A stretch of 64,000 nt of DNA from Schistosoma haematobium (GCF_000699445.3 NC_067201.1:24257033-24321032); one strand, 5' to 3'; shown: positions 9,704-20,975, numbered from the stretch's first letter. Translations and numbers: made by a program. Notes: generated by a model not told the origin, from the letters alone.

Positions 9704-10062
9704 ATGGGTTTTGTGGATATTATAGTAATTTCAATGGTTAAGATCATGAGTCAGTTGAAGCTAGACCAACACGGAAAACCTGGAAGCACTGGACGGCCGT
9801 TTCGTCCTATTGTGAGACTCCTCAGCAGTGCGTACCCACGACCTCGCCCCCTGCGAGATTCGAACCCAAGACCTACTGGTTTCACGCGCGAGCACTTAAC
9901 CACTAGACCACTGAGCCGGCATCCAACGGTGTTAATGTCTAACTTCAACTAATCCACGGAATTGAGCGACACATTCACCATTGTCTTCAGTGAGTTACTA
10001 TCTCACAACAGACCTGGTTGAACTCCACTGGTCACTACTTCTCAATAGAACTCCAGGATATA
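9704..10062 (-). mobile_element. Hammerhead SINE with tRNA-like head
   Basis: The minus-strand order is: an unrelated leader, a tRNA-like segment (about 9925-9850) with A box TGGTCTAGTGG and B box GGTTCGAATCT, then a hammerhead motif (9831-9786), then a tail containing TTACTATAATATCCACA. This is the composite layout of schistosome Sm-alpha-type SINEs. The counterpart is at 29,823-30,181. Confidence 0.85.
9786..9831 (-). ncRNA. Hammerhead ribozyme motif with intact core
   Basis: The minus strand reads stem I GCACUG, core CUGAGGA, stem II GUCUCACAAUAGGAC, core GAAA, stem III CGGCCG with cleavage triplet GUC, and stem I CAGUGC. All invariant core bases (CUGANGA, GAAA, GUC) are present. One G-to-A change in stem II loop positions does not touch the core. 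The copy-2 equivalent is 29,905-29,950. Confidence 0.8.
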
Positions 10063-10104
10063 CCTCTTAAAGCCAGTCACTAGTGAGCATATGTTGAATA
10101 ATAT

Positions 10105-10300
10105 CAGATAGGTTTTGTGGATATTATAGTAATTTCAATGGTTAAGATCATGAATCAATAGAAGCTAGACCATCATGGAAAACCTAGAAGCACTGAACGG
10201 CCGTTTCGTCGTATTGTGGGACTCCTCAGCAGTGCGCATCCACGACCTCGACCCCTGTGTGATTCAAACCCAGGACCTACTGGTTTAACTAAGATCAATT
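10105..10300 (-). mobile_element. Second hammerhead SINE fragment
   Basis: This is a truncated copy of the same SINE just after the first, in the same orientation. Its ribozyme segment (about 10,189-10,234) keeps CUGAGGA and GAAA but has a stem II mismatch and GUU instead of GUC. It lacks the A-box half. It ends near the exon w13 donor. The counterpart is at 30,224-30,410. Confidence 0.75.
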
Positions 10301-10361
10301 CGCCATGTAACTAGTAAATTACTCATTTCAATGAAATGAAGGGTTTCTTTGAAATACTTAC

Positions 10362-12422
10362 CGATTTTGAACATTTAAGTTCTTTGTTAGATGATGTTGA
10401 ATGAGATTGTATAGTATCATTAGAATGTTTATTATTTTCAATATTTTCATTATTAAATGTAGCAGAAGTAAATGGATCAACATTTGTATCTTCATCATAA
10501 TCTAAATCTACATTGTCAACTTCATCATCATCATCATCACTGAAATCTATATCTTCTTCATTATGATCTTTTGACAATTTCGAAGTATCATCATCATTAT
10601 CATCATCGTCGTCGTCGTCTGAATAAAGATTTGTAGGCAATTCTATTTCACTCATCCATTTCGCATCCTCTTTTATAATTTTTGATAAATTACATTCTTC
10701 TTTTGGTGTTTTCATAGATCTCTTATTATATAATTCATTTAAACCAGTAGATATCATTAATAATGTATTGGATTGTATGAATCGATCTAATTGGATCATA
10801 CCACATGGTAATATATCATTACTGATAATATCAATTAATTGATTACGATATTGTTTAATCACTATAGTTAATGGACTATTATATAATGATATAATGATTT
10901 GTAAACTAAGTAAACGTGCTGAACATCTTGTCATTGGTGGAGCAATTAAAAAGCTTAGAATATAATCATTTAAATAATGATGTACTAAATCTAATGGTAA
11001 TTTATTAAATAATAAATTAAGAAAATTTAATAAAATCCGACGACATTTCCTTGACGATTCACGTTCAATAGCAACGCTAACATTTAAAAAATCATTTCAT
11101 CTAAATATTGATTTTGTTTACCAATAAAACGTGTGATTGGTAATTGATCAATAAGATGATGCAATAAATCAATTGCTGATAATCGTCCAATTGATTTTTA
11201 TATTCTAATTGTTTTATATAAAATTGTAGAAATTGTTGTAGAAATTTTAATTGATGTGGATAATTTAATAAAAATGTTATTAAACAATTACATGATTGTT
11301 TACGTATTTGTTCCGACGATGATGTAATCGATAATAATTGTAATCGATAAAATAGATTTAGTAAACGTTGTCCACCACCACTACCAGTTTTGGGATCATA
11401 ATTATGATCAGATAATTTAGCAATAATTAATCCTTTATTATTCATTGATAAATTAGGATCTTTTATAAAAGTTAAAGCATCATTTTCATTCGTTTGAATA
11501 ATTGGATCACGTAAACGACGTTTTAATATTGAATTAAATAATGTTAATGATGAATTCATTGATTCATTTTGATTATGCGTTAATTCAATATCAACAATAT
11601 TTAATAAAGTTAATAATTGTATTTTAGATAATGGATAATTATATTGATGATTAACTAATAAAGCTAATGTACAATATAAATTTTTAGTAAAATATTGTGC
11701 ATGACAACTAATGGATCCAATTTTATTTGAGAATAAATATGATTGATTACTTAATAGATTAAATAATTGATTACCAATTATATGGATATATTCAGAAAAT
11801 TTCGGTATTTGATTGATTATTGATTTGGATGATGTAATCAATAAAAATAATCGTATACATTTAATAGTGATATTTAAAACTTGAATATATTTCGATTGAA
11901 GACATGTAATAATCGATGGAAGAAATTGATTTAATAATTGTAAATCATTTAATTGATCTTGTTTTAACCATTGATAACGTATTAGACCAATAAATAAAGA
12001 TAAACCACAACATACTAATAAATATGATTGTTTTAAACCAGATTGTGTAATCAATGAATGATATTCACGTTTTGGTTCATAATCTAATTCTAAATATTTC
12101 CAACGTGGTTCTAATAATTTCGATTGAGGTTGATACCAACCGGTGATCGTGTTACTATGCTGATGTGGATCATCATGATGATGATCAGTATCGATTATTG
12201 TTGTTGTATTGGTTTCATTGAAATCTAGATTAGTGATTGTAATTTCTTCAAGATTATCATGAACTAATTGTTGAAATAATTCAATAATAAGATTTAAATG
12301 AGATTGAATATATTTATTAGAAAATAATCCAGTTTTCATTGGAAGACGTGTTAATGTACATTCAAGTCTAGCTAATGCTTTATGTCGAAATCGTATACCA
12401 CAACCGACAGAATCATTTGATG

Positions 12423-12471
<49 letters not shown>

Positions 12472-14358
12472 GAATATGGATCCAAGTGAAGTACCGGATG
12501 CAGCACAATGAAGTGCCATTTTAATATCTGTAAATAATTGAATAATACCTTTATTTGATAATAATCTACATAAACGTGTAACACCTTCTGGAGATTTAAA
12601 TCCATTTCCTTCAGGTAAATCCATATGAATAGATCCATTTAATTCATTCATATTTGTATTTGATAATTTAGCTGAACGTCTTGAATCAATTTCTTCAGCT
12701 AATCGTCCAATCATTTCATCTAAATAAAGTCGACTCATAATACGACCAATATAATCTAATTGACCAGATTTATAAGATACTTCACCGGATATGATAGCTT
12801 GTTCTACTTCATTGAATACACGATGTAATGTATATAATCTTACTTGCCAATATGTATAACCACCACGATCTAATTGTTGATGAACAATATCAAATAATTT
12901 ATCTAAACTTTTACTTGGACCTAATAATCGTCCAATACGTGATAATGATTTGATTGCTTCATAACGTATTTGATAATTTATATCACGTGATGGTCTTAAA
13001 ATATCCATAATACGTAAAATAAGATGAGGTAAACGTGATTCAAGATATCCTGATGGTAAACGTCTTAGCAACATCACTAATGATATAACTAATGAGATTT
13101 TCAATGGTTGATTCTGATTATTATTATCCTTTTTTTGATGCTGATTATTATTATTATTCATTAATTCAGTAGTATTATTGGTTTTTATTGGTTTAATGAT
13201 AAATGGTTCTAATCGTTTAATCACATTAAGCATATAATTAAGAATCATTGAATTTTCTCCTTGTTCAGTACAAACTTTTTGTTTCCTCTTTAAATGATCA
13301 TCAATATCTTGTTTCTTTTTTGGTTTCTTCATCATCCATTTGTTCTCTATCGTCGTCGTCGTCGCCGTCGTCGTCATCATCATTATCATCATTAGTATCT
13401 ATTGAAGTATTCCATTTCGGTGGTTGAAATGCATCAATTATACGTATCATAATTTGTGATATTAAATGAATATTTATACATGAATTTAATCGATGAATTA
13501 TTGATTCTATTAAAAATCGATAATATTTCCAATCAAAATGTTTTGCTATCCCTTCTATAGCATCTAAACAATAATCAATTAATTTTTTATGATTATCTAA
13601 TAAATTATTATTATTAGTATTATTATAATCAATAGATGAATTGAATTCTGATTCTAAATAAAACCATATAATTGGTAAAAAGATATTACGTAAATCTTTT
13701 TGTGATATAGGAAATTGTTCCTATTACCCCTATTGTTACTGTGATTATTAGTTGCTAAGTGATTATTCAATTGACGACGTGATATAATCGTTAATGGATT
13801 ATGTAAGAACAATGCTAAACGACGTATTGCACAACATTGACGTATTAATGTACCACTTTGTAAATTCATATAAAAATCATTATTCATTGAATAATTATCT
13901 AATAATAATGCTAATGAATAAAATCTTCTCCTTAATTGATATGTACGTATAATACAATTTAATAAACGTAATAAATGTAAACGTTTTGTACTAGATAATA
14001 CACTTATATCTTGTAAATATTTCATTAAATTTAACCATAAACATTTAATAATTAATTCATGATAATATTGATCTGTATCTATGGTAACATTTGGATCTAG
14101 TTTTTGTTTCATTAATAATCTTGATTGAATAGATTCAATACAATGTATTGTATAATCTAATGCAATATCACGTAAATGTAATTCATCATGACTTATTGTA
14201 TAAATAGCACAATTTAAACCAGCTTGATGTAAATATAATAATTGTTCTGGTGGATTATTGATTTTTATTAATATACATAATTCAATAAGTAAATTGTAAC
14301 CATTAGCACGTTGATGAATATCTGGTTGATCAATATGTGTAAAATCCCATGAATTTAA
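10362..14358 (-). CDS. UTP20: UTP20 giant exon w13, copy 1 (multiple frameshifts)
   Basis: This counterpart of 30481-34474 is 3,997 bp. Relative to copy 2 it has three more Asn codons in the ATT microsatellite (about 12,428-12,471) and one fewer Asp codon near 10,525-10,542. It also has three private one-base deletions in short runs: near 13,711 (ATAGGAAAT for ATAGGGAAAT), near 11,088 (A run) and near 11,196 (T run). The bookkeeping 3994+9-3-3=3997 accounts for the whole length difference. It also shares the extra A near 13,320. The four frame breaks leave three main open pieces: 14112-13654, 13392-11101 and 10934-10362. Confidence 0.93.
12428..12471 (-). repeat. Coding ATT microsatellite (poly-Asn)
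   Basis: This perfect ATT/AAT tract within exon w13 encodes an Asn run. It is nine bases (three codons) longer than at the copy-2 site (about 32,549-32,585). It is an in-frame length polymorphism. Confidence 0.85.
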
Positions 14359-14463
14359 CTACAAAAAGAAATAAGGATATATATATATATATGCAATTAA
14401 TAATGATTCGTTAATACAAATCGGAGAGAAAAACAATAACAACAACAACAACCGGAGTTCTAT

Positions 14464-14936
14464 ACCCCCCAAATGCCTTGGTACGGTTAAGGATGAGAAG
14501 GGTCAACTCTCCCTCACGAAATGCTCTCTCACATGACCACGCGTATAGTCACTACCACGGAAGGCCAACTCACTTCCTTTTCGTGTCGCGGGTGTTATTT
14601 ACGGACAGACCACCGAAGGAAGTTGGAAAACCCTCATTCCAAATTAATCGTGTATATGAGCTCCTGTATCTTGAGAGAACAAACGGCATATGAACCAATA
14701 ATTGGTCACTGACTACCATGAGACTGCATCTCATTATGTTGATCCACTGCCTTATGGATCAGACCCTTAGATCGAAGTTTCCGGGCATGGCTTCTTAAGA
14801 AAACCACTTGCTTCGTTTTGGACACCCAGAACGTATCCCAGCCTTCACATAAGTCGAAGGATTTATGTGGCGCATATCTGTTTGGTACCACCTTGTACCA
14901 GTTTATGTGTTTGAATAAACAAATAATACATACATA
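14464..14936 (+). mobile_element. Family A retroposon
   Basis: This copy begins after a C run (CCCCCCAAATGCCTTGGTACGG) and ends GTTTGAATAAACAAATAA. The C run is three bases longer in copy 2 (about 34,580-35,055). It lies between exons w12 and w13. Confidence 0.8.
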
Positions 14937-14953
14937 CATTATTAACAGCTTAC

Positions 14954-15221
14954 CATTAATAGTACATTTTGAGTTAGATTATTAATTGCATCAGTTGATT
15001 GATTATGATCTGATAAATATTTCTTGAAATATCTTAAATTATTATTAACTTGATCAGTTTCTTCTTTACTATCCTGTTTAGTATTCTTATTTAACTTTTC
15101 AATCATTTCAATTAGATTCATTGGCCAATTTGTTAAACGTGATGTACAAACACCGACTACTTGACATAGGAGACTACGAGCAATACGTGATTTAGAACAA
15201 ACAAATAAATCCAATATTTTT
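14954..15221 (-). CDS. UTP20: UTP20 exon w12, copy 1
   Basis: This 268-bp exon is the counterpart of 35073-35340 with one visible amino-acid difference (Asn for Asp in KLNKxTKQ). Donor GTAAGC and acceptor CTTTTACAG are both retained. It is open in the spliced frame. A diverged LTR relic begins less than 40 bp upstream of the acceptor, at about 15,259. Confidence 0.85.
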
Positions 15222-15349
15222 CTGTAAAAGAAAAAAAGAAACAAACATACGTATATATTGTTAGATCCAGACAAAGAATAAATGAACCATAGCTGTTGCT
15301 AGGAGATTATTTATGGACTACATTAATGCACATAACCCTATTGGATAAC

Positions 15350-15710
15350 GGATACAGAAGGCTGGACTAACTTTCGCCAACTTGCGTCATTTATAGCGTA
15401 GGCGAGATATCCGTCCATTAGCCAAATGACGTGTTTACTGAGTAGCAGTTCGTTCCGTTCTACTTTATGGCAGTGAAATATGGCCGGTAAGAGTAGAGGA
15501 TATTCGAAGGTTACTAGTATTCGATCACAGGTGCCTTCGAAGCATTGCTCGTATATCCTGGGACCATCGAGCAAGTAACGCAATTGTTAGGAAACAAGTA
15601 CTAGGTAAGGATGGCAAATCAATTGATGACGTAGTGAAATTTCATCAGTTGAGATGGCTGGGACACGTGTTACGTATGCCTCGACGTGTGATACTCAATG
15701 GTATAGGAGT
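15350..15710 (+). mobile_element. RTE-type reverse transcriptase C-terminal fragment
   Basis: The plus strand codes, with stops, VEDIRRLLVFDHRCLR, then ISWDHRASNAIVRK and HQLRWLGHVLRMP, the well-known C-terminal signature of RTE-clade elements such as schistosome SR2. It is a dead relic directly followed by family B sequence. The counterpart is at about 35,470-35,830. Confidence 0.78.
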
Positions 15711-15985
15711 AGGTGCATCCAATCTTTGTGTTCACCCAAATTCTAATCTCCTGAATCCTCCTTGTCTCTTTTTTTCTCTCTTTTCAAATTTATTTCACTG
15801 GATTATACACCTTGAATAACATCTTAAAACCCTAATCTTTTCGATTACTGCTTATACTCTTACTACCTCTACCACTACGGGATTTGAATCGACAACTGCA
15901 TCTCTATGCTAATGTGGTATGGCAACTCGAACTGATGTACGTACGTACGAAGTTCTACGTTGTTACTGATTGACTGGTTGTATGA
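15700..15985 (-). mobile_element. Family B dispersed repeat
   Basis: It contains TAGGTGCATCCAATCTTTGT, CTACCACTACGGGATTTGAAT and GTACGTACGTACGAAGTTCTA. It is joined without a gap to the RTE fragment on its left, so family B may be the 3' end of, or co-mobilised with, an RTE-like element. The counterpart is at about 35,820-36,104. Confidence 0.65.
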
Positions 15986-16377
15986 CTATCCAGTAACTAT
16001 ATTATATGTATATTCGTATTTCATTTATTATAAACTTTGGTTTGACCTATTGACGACTATTATACGATTTACTATTCTTAAGTTATTTCCAATTTATTAG
16101 TAACAGTTTCTCATAATCACAGCCACTTTCGGCTTGATCTTGTATAATTATTATCTTCTGTTTTACAATGTGATACGGTCTGATCTACTTATATTTATAA
16201 ACAGCATATGTTCGAAATACATGATTCACATGGTGGAAGCTGAGATTGTGTTCTGGACTGAAGCGTACAAGGCTGGATGAGAAAAACAAATAAAAACTCA
16301 AAGTTGTCTCTAGGCTGTTATACATGTGTATACATTTTTATTTTTTTATAAAAGTGAACCGAGTATGTTGTTATATT

Positions 16378-16560
16378 CCGTCAGTCAGCTACAACATAGG
16401 ACCAGGCACATATATGCATCGGTCTAAGTTGAACGCGAAATCCATGGAATTAGTTACTCCAATGTTAGTAATATATAAAAGATCAGTGGAGTTCAACCAT
16501 GTCAAATACTCAACAGTTATTGACTCCAGACAATGGGAGATGGTTGCATAATATTTTGAA
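16378..16560 (+). mobile_element. Family B-related fragment
   Basis: It starts CGTCAGTCAGCTACAACATA with GACCAGGCACATATATGCAT and ends near GACTCCAGACAATGGGAGAT. The counterpart is at 36,497-36,679. Confidence 0.6.
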
Positions 16561-16798
16561 TTCATTGTAGTTATAGAAGTATACCAATGGATACTGGCTC
16601 AACGGTGGACGTTTCAAGTTTCTGCGTGAGATAGAGTTCTTGGATTTGGTTCTCTGTAGTGAGAGTCTCACACTAGGAAGAAACGACTGTCTGGTGTTTT
16701 CGGTTTTTCAGTGGTACTGTAGCTAAAGTCGGTTCGCAATTTCAATACTATGAAACTCAGAAATTTGTTTTAGAAAAATTATTAATGTTTAAACTCAC

Positions 16799-17309
16799 TT
16801 TAAATATTCAGTAATATTAGTTGTAATCTGTACAAGATGAAGAATAGATTGTATAAGTTCTGCTTCAACCACTTCACCTGTAGCCATCTGTAAATCATAA
16901 CGTATAGCTGATTCATCTGAATTCACTAAGAGATTATTAGCAACACGATGTTTAAATGATGCTGATTTAGTGGTCAAAGTGGTATTACGCAATGAACGAA
17001 TTGATGAACGTTGAAGTAATTGTAATAATGCTTGAAGTAATCGTTCACTATCAACTGATGTCAAACAATTTATATTGGTATGCTGATTCATAACTGCATG
17101 ATTATTACTGATTGAATGAGAAGGTAATTGAGCTAAATAACTGACTAATTGAAATTCACGTTGTAAACGTAAACCTGATTGTGGTTTTTTGCCAAGATTT
17201 GCAAAAAATGTCGATTTCACTTGACATAATTCTTGTAAACGTTTATTTAAATAATTGACTAATTCCGAATGGAAAGATTGTAATAATACACGACCTGTAG
17301 TGGATACAT
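16799..17309 (-). CDS. UTP20: UTP20 exon w11, copy 1 (intact)
   Basis: The exon is 511 bp, acceptor TTTCTTAACAG, donor GTGAGT; it enters in phase 1 and leaves in phase 2. The open frame runs from DVSTTGRVLLQSFHSEL through FFANLGKKPQSG to TNITEYLK. It supplies the intact version of the exon that is frameshifted in copy 2. The HEAT-like leucine-rich helices fit the mid-C-terminal part of UTP20. Confidence 0.85.
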
Positions 17310-17739
17310 CTGTTAAGAAAAGGATATATTTATATATACATATATGAAAGAAGGAAACTATAGATTTCAACAATAATACACTTTCGGTCATATTCACAAC
17401 AAACAACCTAATGTTAGGTGATGGGAATGGATTAACAAGAAATTCTAAATTGTAGGCTTCATGCTAATTGAGACCGGTTAGTGAGATGTAGTAACTGAAA
17501 TCTCTGGAGAAATGGTTGTTCACACATGAGATGATTTGGCTCTTGGAGCTCTCAAGCTTCAGTATGCCTCATCAAAAGCGAATATACAAGTTTGTAATTG
17601 ATAAGTAAATTGCTTTAATCCCATGATCATAAGTGTACAAGATGTACATATATGCCAACGAAAACTGATTAAAGATATTAATAAAATAATACGAATCATT
17701 TCAAAGTGAACCACAACTCATACCCTTATAAGCAAAGAT

Positions 17740-17900
17740 GGATAGTGGCTAGCAGTGGAATCCAGGACGCGCGTTTCGTCCTGTTTGGGACTCGTCAGCT
17801 GGATGTACCTGCATCTCAGAATTGATGTTCACTCTGGGACTCGAACTCAGTACCGTTCGCTTCAAACGCCATCGCGTTATAATGCTTGTAAATTAAGGCA
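17740..17900 (-). mobile_element. Sm-alpha-type SINE
   Basis: The minus strand carries a B-box-like GAGTTCGAGTCCC (about 17,835-17,850) followed by a canonical schistosome hammerhead. Flanking sequences ACAACTCATACCC recur at 18,006, and similar CATATGCCAA segments occur at about 17,650 and 17,932, so the element is arranged as a degenerate tandem dimer. The counterpart is at about 37,858-38,018. Confidence 0.8.
17747..17812 (-). ncRNA. Sm-alpha hammerhead ribozyme, intact core
   Basis: On the minus strand: stem I CAUCCAG, core CUGACGA, stem II GUCCCAAACAGGAC, core GAAA, short GC-rich stem III, triplet GUC (17,768-17,766) and stem I CUGGAUUCC. This is the known Schistosoma mansoni-type type-I hammerhead with only minor differences. 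Self-cleavage is expected between 17,766 and 17,765. The identical motif in copy 2 lies at about 37,865-37,930. Confidence 0.9.
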
Positions 17901-18356
17901 ATATCGAGGCATACGCACAGTATGCACATATGCCAATAAGAGACTGATCAATTTCAGTCCAAAAACATCAATGGGAAGATTCAAGTAAAACAATATCAAG
18001 TGAATACAACTCATACCCGTTGTAAAAGTGAGTGGGTATCTGGACTTGGTATTTTGAATGAATAATGGGCTTGGTATCTAAAGTGACCAGTACTAGGTCC
18101 GAGTCCCGGAGAGAGAATAAAAAATCTAGGGTGCAGCTAAATTCAGTAGATGAGTTAGGAGAAAATAGAACGAAATATACACCTAAGATTCCACTACTAA
18201 CTACATTCCATTTACTCTATATAAATACAACAATGAGTCAACTTGTAGCCTCTCTAACTACACATAATTTGTCGAAGCATCAAAGTGTACATGAACATAG
18301 ACTGATGAAATTAACCCGTGAATATCGTCAAGAAGGAGAAAATACAATACTCTAAA

Positions 18357-18357
<1 letters not shown>

Positions 18358-18393
<36 letters not shown>
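18358..18393. repeat. TA microsatellite
   Basis: The (TA)n tract abuts the MITE at 18,394. It is roughly half as long in copy 2 (about 38,479-38,497). Confidence 0.85.
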
Positions 18394-18395
<2 letters not shown>

Positions 18396-18681
18396 CAAAA
18401 CTATAATTTGTGGACGAACCAATCACGTATAAGATAACAGGTCTTGAATTTTGGCGCGAAACTCACTCATCTATTTCAATAAATAGGGTTTTGGCATTAT
18501 AGCTGATATCGGTTCATGATGAAAACCCTATATCTGATTCCTGACATTAATCATCAAATGTCAATCATAATTTTAATTCTTCACGCAGGTTTATAGCCTC
18601 CATTCGGTTTTCGTTATTAGGTGGACACTCCCAAGGTCAATCTAGCGTTGCTCAAAGGTAGTCCATAAATTATAGTCTCAC
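18394..18681 (+). mobile_element. MITE-like element
   Basis: This is the same family as 5803-6089, from GGCAAAACTATAATTTGTGG to GTCCATAAATTATAGTCTCAC. It is inserted directly after a TA microsatellite. The counterpart in copy 2 is about 38,496-38,784. Confidence 0.75.
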
Positions 18682-18838
18682 TGTAATTAAATTGTGTATA
18701 TTCATATTCCTCTTATTATAAGCTTCATTTTAACCTATGGATTACAATTATTATTATAGAATTTATTGTTCTTAAGTTATGCTCAGTTTATTGATTACAG
18801 TCTCCCACGTTTGTAGCCACGTTCTGACTTATTTATAT
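18682..18838 (+). mobile_element. LTR-like fragment
   Basis: It matches the mid-LTR (TATTCCTCTTATTATAAGCTT, TTCTTAAGTTATGCTCAGTT, TGTAGCCACG). It is truncated at both ends between a MITE and family A. Confidence 0.55.
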
Positions 18839-19282
18839 ATTTGAACACTTAAATATTAGTACAAAGGGGCACCAAATAGATATGCGCCACATAAGTCACT
18901 TGATTTGTGTGTGGGCCGTGATACGGATAGGGTGCCCAAACCGAACCACGTGGTTTTCTTAAGGAGTCTCATCCACAAGGCAGTGGAGTAACGTTAGGAG
19001 ATGCAATCCCATGGTACCGGTGACCAACAATTGGTTCATACACCATTTGTTCCTTCAGGATACTGGAGCCCATGTGCACCATTGATTTAGTTTGAGATCC
19101 GGTTAAAGCGCCGGACATTTGCTTTTGTCCTCCCATTTTCGTAAACAACACCCCCGCCACGAGAAGGCAGTGAGTAGAACTCCCCTGGCAGAGGCTGTAT
19201 ACGCGTGACCGTGTGAGAGCATTTCGAGAAGGAGGGCGGGCCCACCTCACTCTCGGCCATACCAGGGCATTCGGGGGGCAGG
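18838..19282 (-). mobile_element. Family A retroposon, minus orientation
   Basis: The tail ATATTTGAACACTTAAATATT is at the left and GCATTCGGGG at the right. A section between ACTGGAGCCCATGTGCACC and GGTTAAAGCGCCGG is shortened. The counterpart is at about 38,940-39,386. Confidence 0.8.
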
Positions 19283-19360
19283 ATTGATGAATCAGTCATA
19301 TGATAATAACATGGAAACAACAATAATAATATCAATTATGAAACAATGGATACTACTTAC

Positions 19361-20060
19361 CAGGTAGAAATGTTAAATTATGGATAATTTCTACAAGCTT
19401 TTCAATAATCTCATTCTTCAATTTCAATTTAGTATTAGTAGTATTGTTAGTAGTATTCATATTCATATTTAATAATTTAAATAATGTATCCAATAATGAT
19501 TGATTAAAAAATTTCTTACATAAATACCCATTATAGATTGTTGATTTAGACCATATATAACATAATTGTATAATTAAATGATTTAATGATAATGTAGAAC
19601 TATGAATTAAATCATTTAATAGAAATGTATTACAACAAATTTCTTTGACAATGATTGAACGATCTGCTTCTGCTGATGATGATGATGATGACGAAACAAT
19701 TTGATCCAGATCATGATCAGTGATAGTTGATTTACCCCAAAATTCAATTTCACATAACCAATTGGATGAGAATAAATGGACAAGTAAATTGATAGCAGCT
19801 AAACGTACAGCTTTTAATTGAGATGTTAAAGGTAATCGATTATGATTATGATTAGTTGATTCTAATTTAATCTTTTTACTTCATACACCATAGCTAATAA
19901 AGATAATGCTAAACGTAATAGAATATCAGCACGTTGAATATTATTGGAAAGTTCTATTGGATTGGAATTCTCAACAAGATCGTCTTCATTCTCATTTAAA
20001 TGGACAATATTTAAACGATGACCCATATAATTTAATGTTTGATTGATAATTTGTGATAAT
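19361..20060 (-). CDS. UTP20: UTP20 exon w10, copy 1 (one-base frameshift)
   Basis: This is the counterpart of 39467-40167, with the same acceptor and donor but 700 bp. One T is missing from a T run near 19,873-19,877 (AATCTTTTTAC against AATCTTTTTTAC). The frame changes after YEVK and the remaining helices fall out of frame. It is the first copy-1 exon met after the duplication junction. Splicing from w16 (phase 0) into it would be out of phase. Confidence 0.85.
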
Positions 20061-20364
20061 CTATTAGAAGATGGAAACATACAGAGGAAGAGACAAGGCA
20101 TAGAAAAATATTAGAGGTAAATGAACATAGAGAAACCTCTTAACTGGTTAAGTCTGGATTATTTTGTCTTATTATATACTACTTATGTGGATATAAGTAA
20201 CCCACACCACAGTAGTGCATCACTTTTCGAAGTTGGTACAGAGCGAAATAGGCGGGGTCAATTTATGACATTCTGCAGCGGTATGAAAGAACGCTGACGA
20301 CCATCACTTTTTATTTAAGGTTCTAAAGATTATGTGTATCGCTCATAACTAATACATGATTGAT

Positions 20365-20365
20365 G

Positions 20366-20419
<54 letters not shown>

Positions 20420-20432
20420 TTAATAATAATAA
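20365..20432. repeat. AAT microsatellite
   Basis: This long (AAT)n run lies in the intron after exon w16, near the duplication junction. Confidence 0.85.
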
Positions 20433-20520
20433 TTTCTCCATTCAAAACACTATAACAGTCAATTAGAGGATTTGAAAAGAAAAGAAAAATAAACCAAACA
20501 CAGTCATCATTATAACATAC

Positions 20521-20655
20521 TTGACAATAATATTGTGGTCTATTGTTTAATTCATCCAATGCAATTTTATTAGCAATACGAAATATTCTCAATACTGGTT
20601 TACGTCCAACACTTAAATGTAATAATTGTCCAAGATAAATTAAATTAGATAATAA
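20521..20655 (-). CDS. UTP20: UTP20 exon w16
   Basis: The exon is 135 bp (45 codons), acceptor TCTTTGATATTCAG, donor GTATGT, phase 0 at both ends. LLSNLIYLGQLLHLS matches the family VVKNLLFxxKxLYLL helix. LRIFRIANKIALDELNNRP matches LIxKLSRIAxLExxxxPRN, two C-terminal UTP20 landmarks in the right order. It lies in the 20173-21817 block. Its next exon should be further left, but the sequence there (below 20173) restarts with exon w10 of copy 1, so the gene is interrupted at the junction. Confidence 0.88.
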
Positions 20656-20734
20656 CTGAATATCAAAGAGAAATAGAAAAGAAAAAGAGGGGATAAATTA
20701 AAGATAAGAGAGAAAGATTGATAATTATGAACAA

Positions 20735-20855
20735 ATCAGTCAGTCAGCAACATCGTGGAACGTCGTACGTACGTACATCAATTGGAGTTGCTATAACACA
20801 TTAGCACAAATATACAATTATCGAATCAAATCCCATAGTGGTAGAGGTAATTTAC
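20735..20855 (+). mobile_element. Family B fragment
   Basis: It has CAGTCAGTCAGCAACATCGT, GTACGTACGTACATCA and AATCCCATAGTGGTAGAGG. It lies between the two large copies, upstream (minus sense) of exon w16. Confidence 0.65.
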
Positions 20856-20975
20856 TGGGAATATGCGACATATATATCAGTGTGATATGAATTAGTCCAA
20901 TGTCAATGGAAACAACGATGAACACCCAATACTATTAGAACTTGTGGTGTGGAAAAAGCAATGTTAAAACACGAG

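Larger units (their letters stand above)
15259..16290 (+). mobile_element. Diverged LTR relic split by RTE and family B sequence
   Basis: The left piece, 15,259-15,345, begins TGTTAGATCCAG and contains TTATTTATGGACTACATTAA. The right piece, about 15,980-16,290, contains TTGACCTATTGACGACTATT, ATCACAGCCACTTTCGGCTT, TGTTCGAAATACATGATT and GTGGAAGCTGAGATTGTGTT, all LTR-like in the proper order. The piece between is the RTE fragment and family B. The counterpart is at 35,378-36,409. Confidence 0.55.
1..20172. repeat. Direct large duplication, copy 1
   Basis: This block reappears at 21818-40279 in the same orientation. The offset is 21,817 up to about 7.26 kb and about 20,119 after 9.6 kb; the change is explained by the internal part of an LTR element present only here. 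Substitutions are rare by eye. Most differences are in homopolymers and simple repeats, such as TA and ATT tracts. It carries exons 10-15 of UTP20 and their introns. Homology ends at 20172, after the shared ATTTTGTCTTAT. Position 1 is already inside the repeat, so the unit probably continues left of the window. It may be an assembly haplotype duplication or a genuine tandem duplication. Confidence 0.95.

Noticed and set aside
9850..9925. Functional tRNA gene
   Set aside because: A and B boxes are good, but the acceptor stem does not close convincingly and the segment is embedded in a dispersed SINE family.
18065..18355. 96-codon plus-strand ORF (MGLVSKVTST...)
   Set aside because: It is antisense to UTP20 within an intron, overlaps an Sm-alpha-like dimer region, and has no domain signature.
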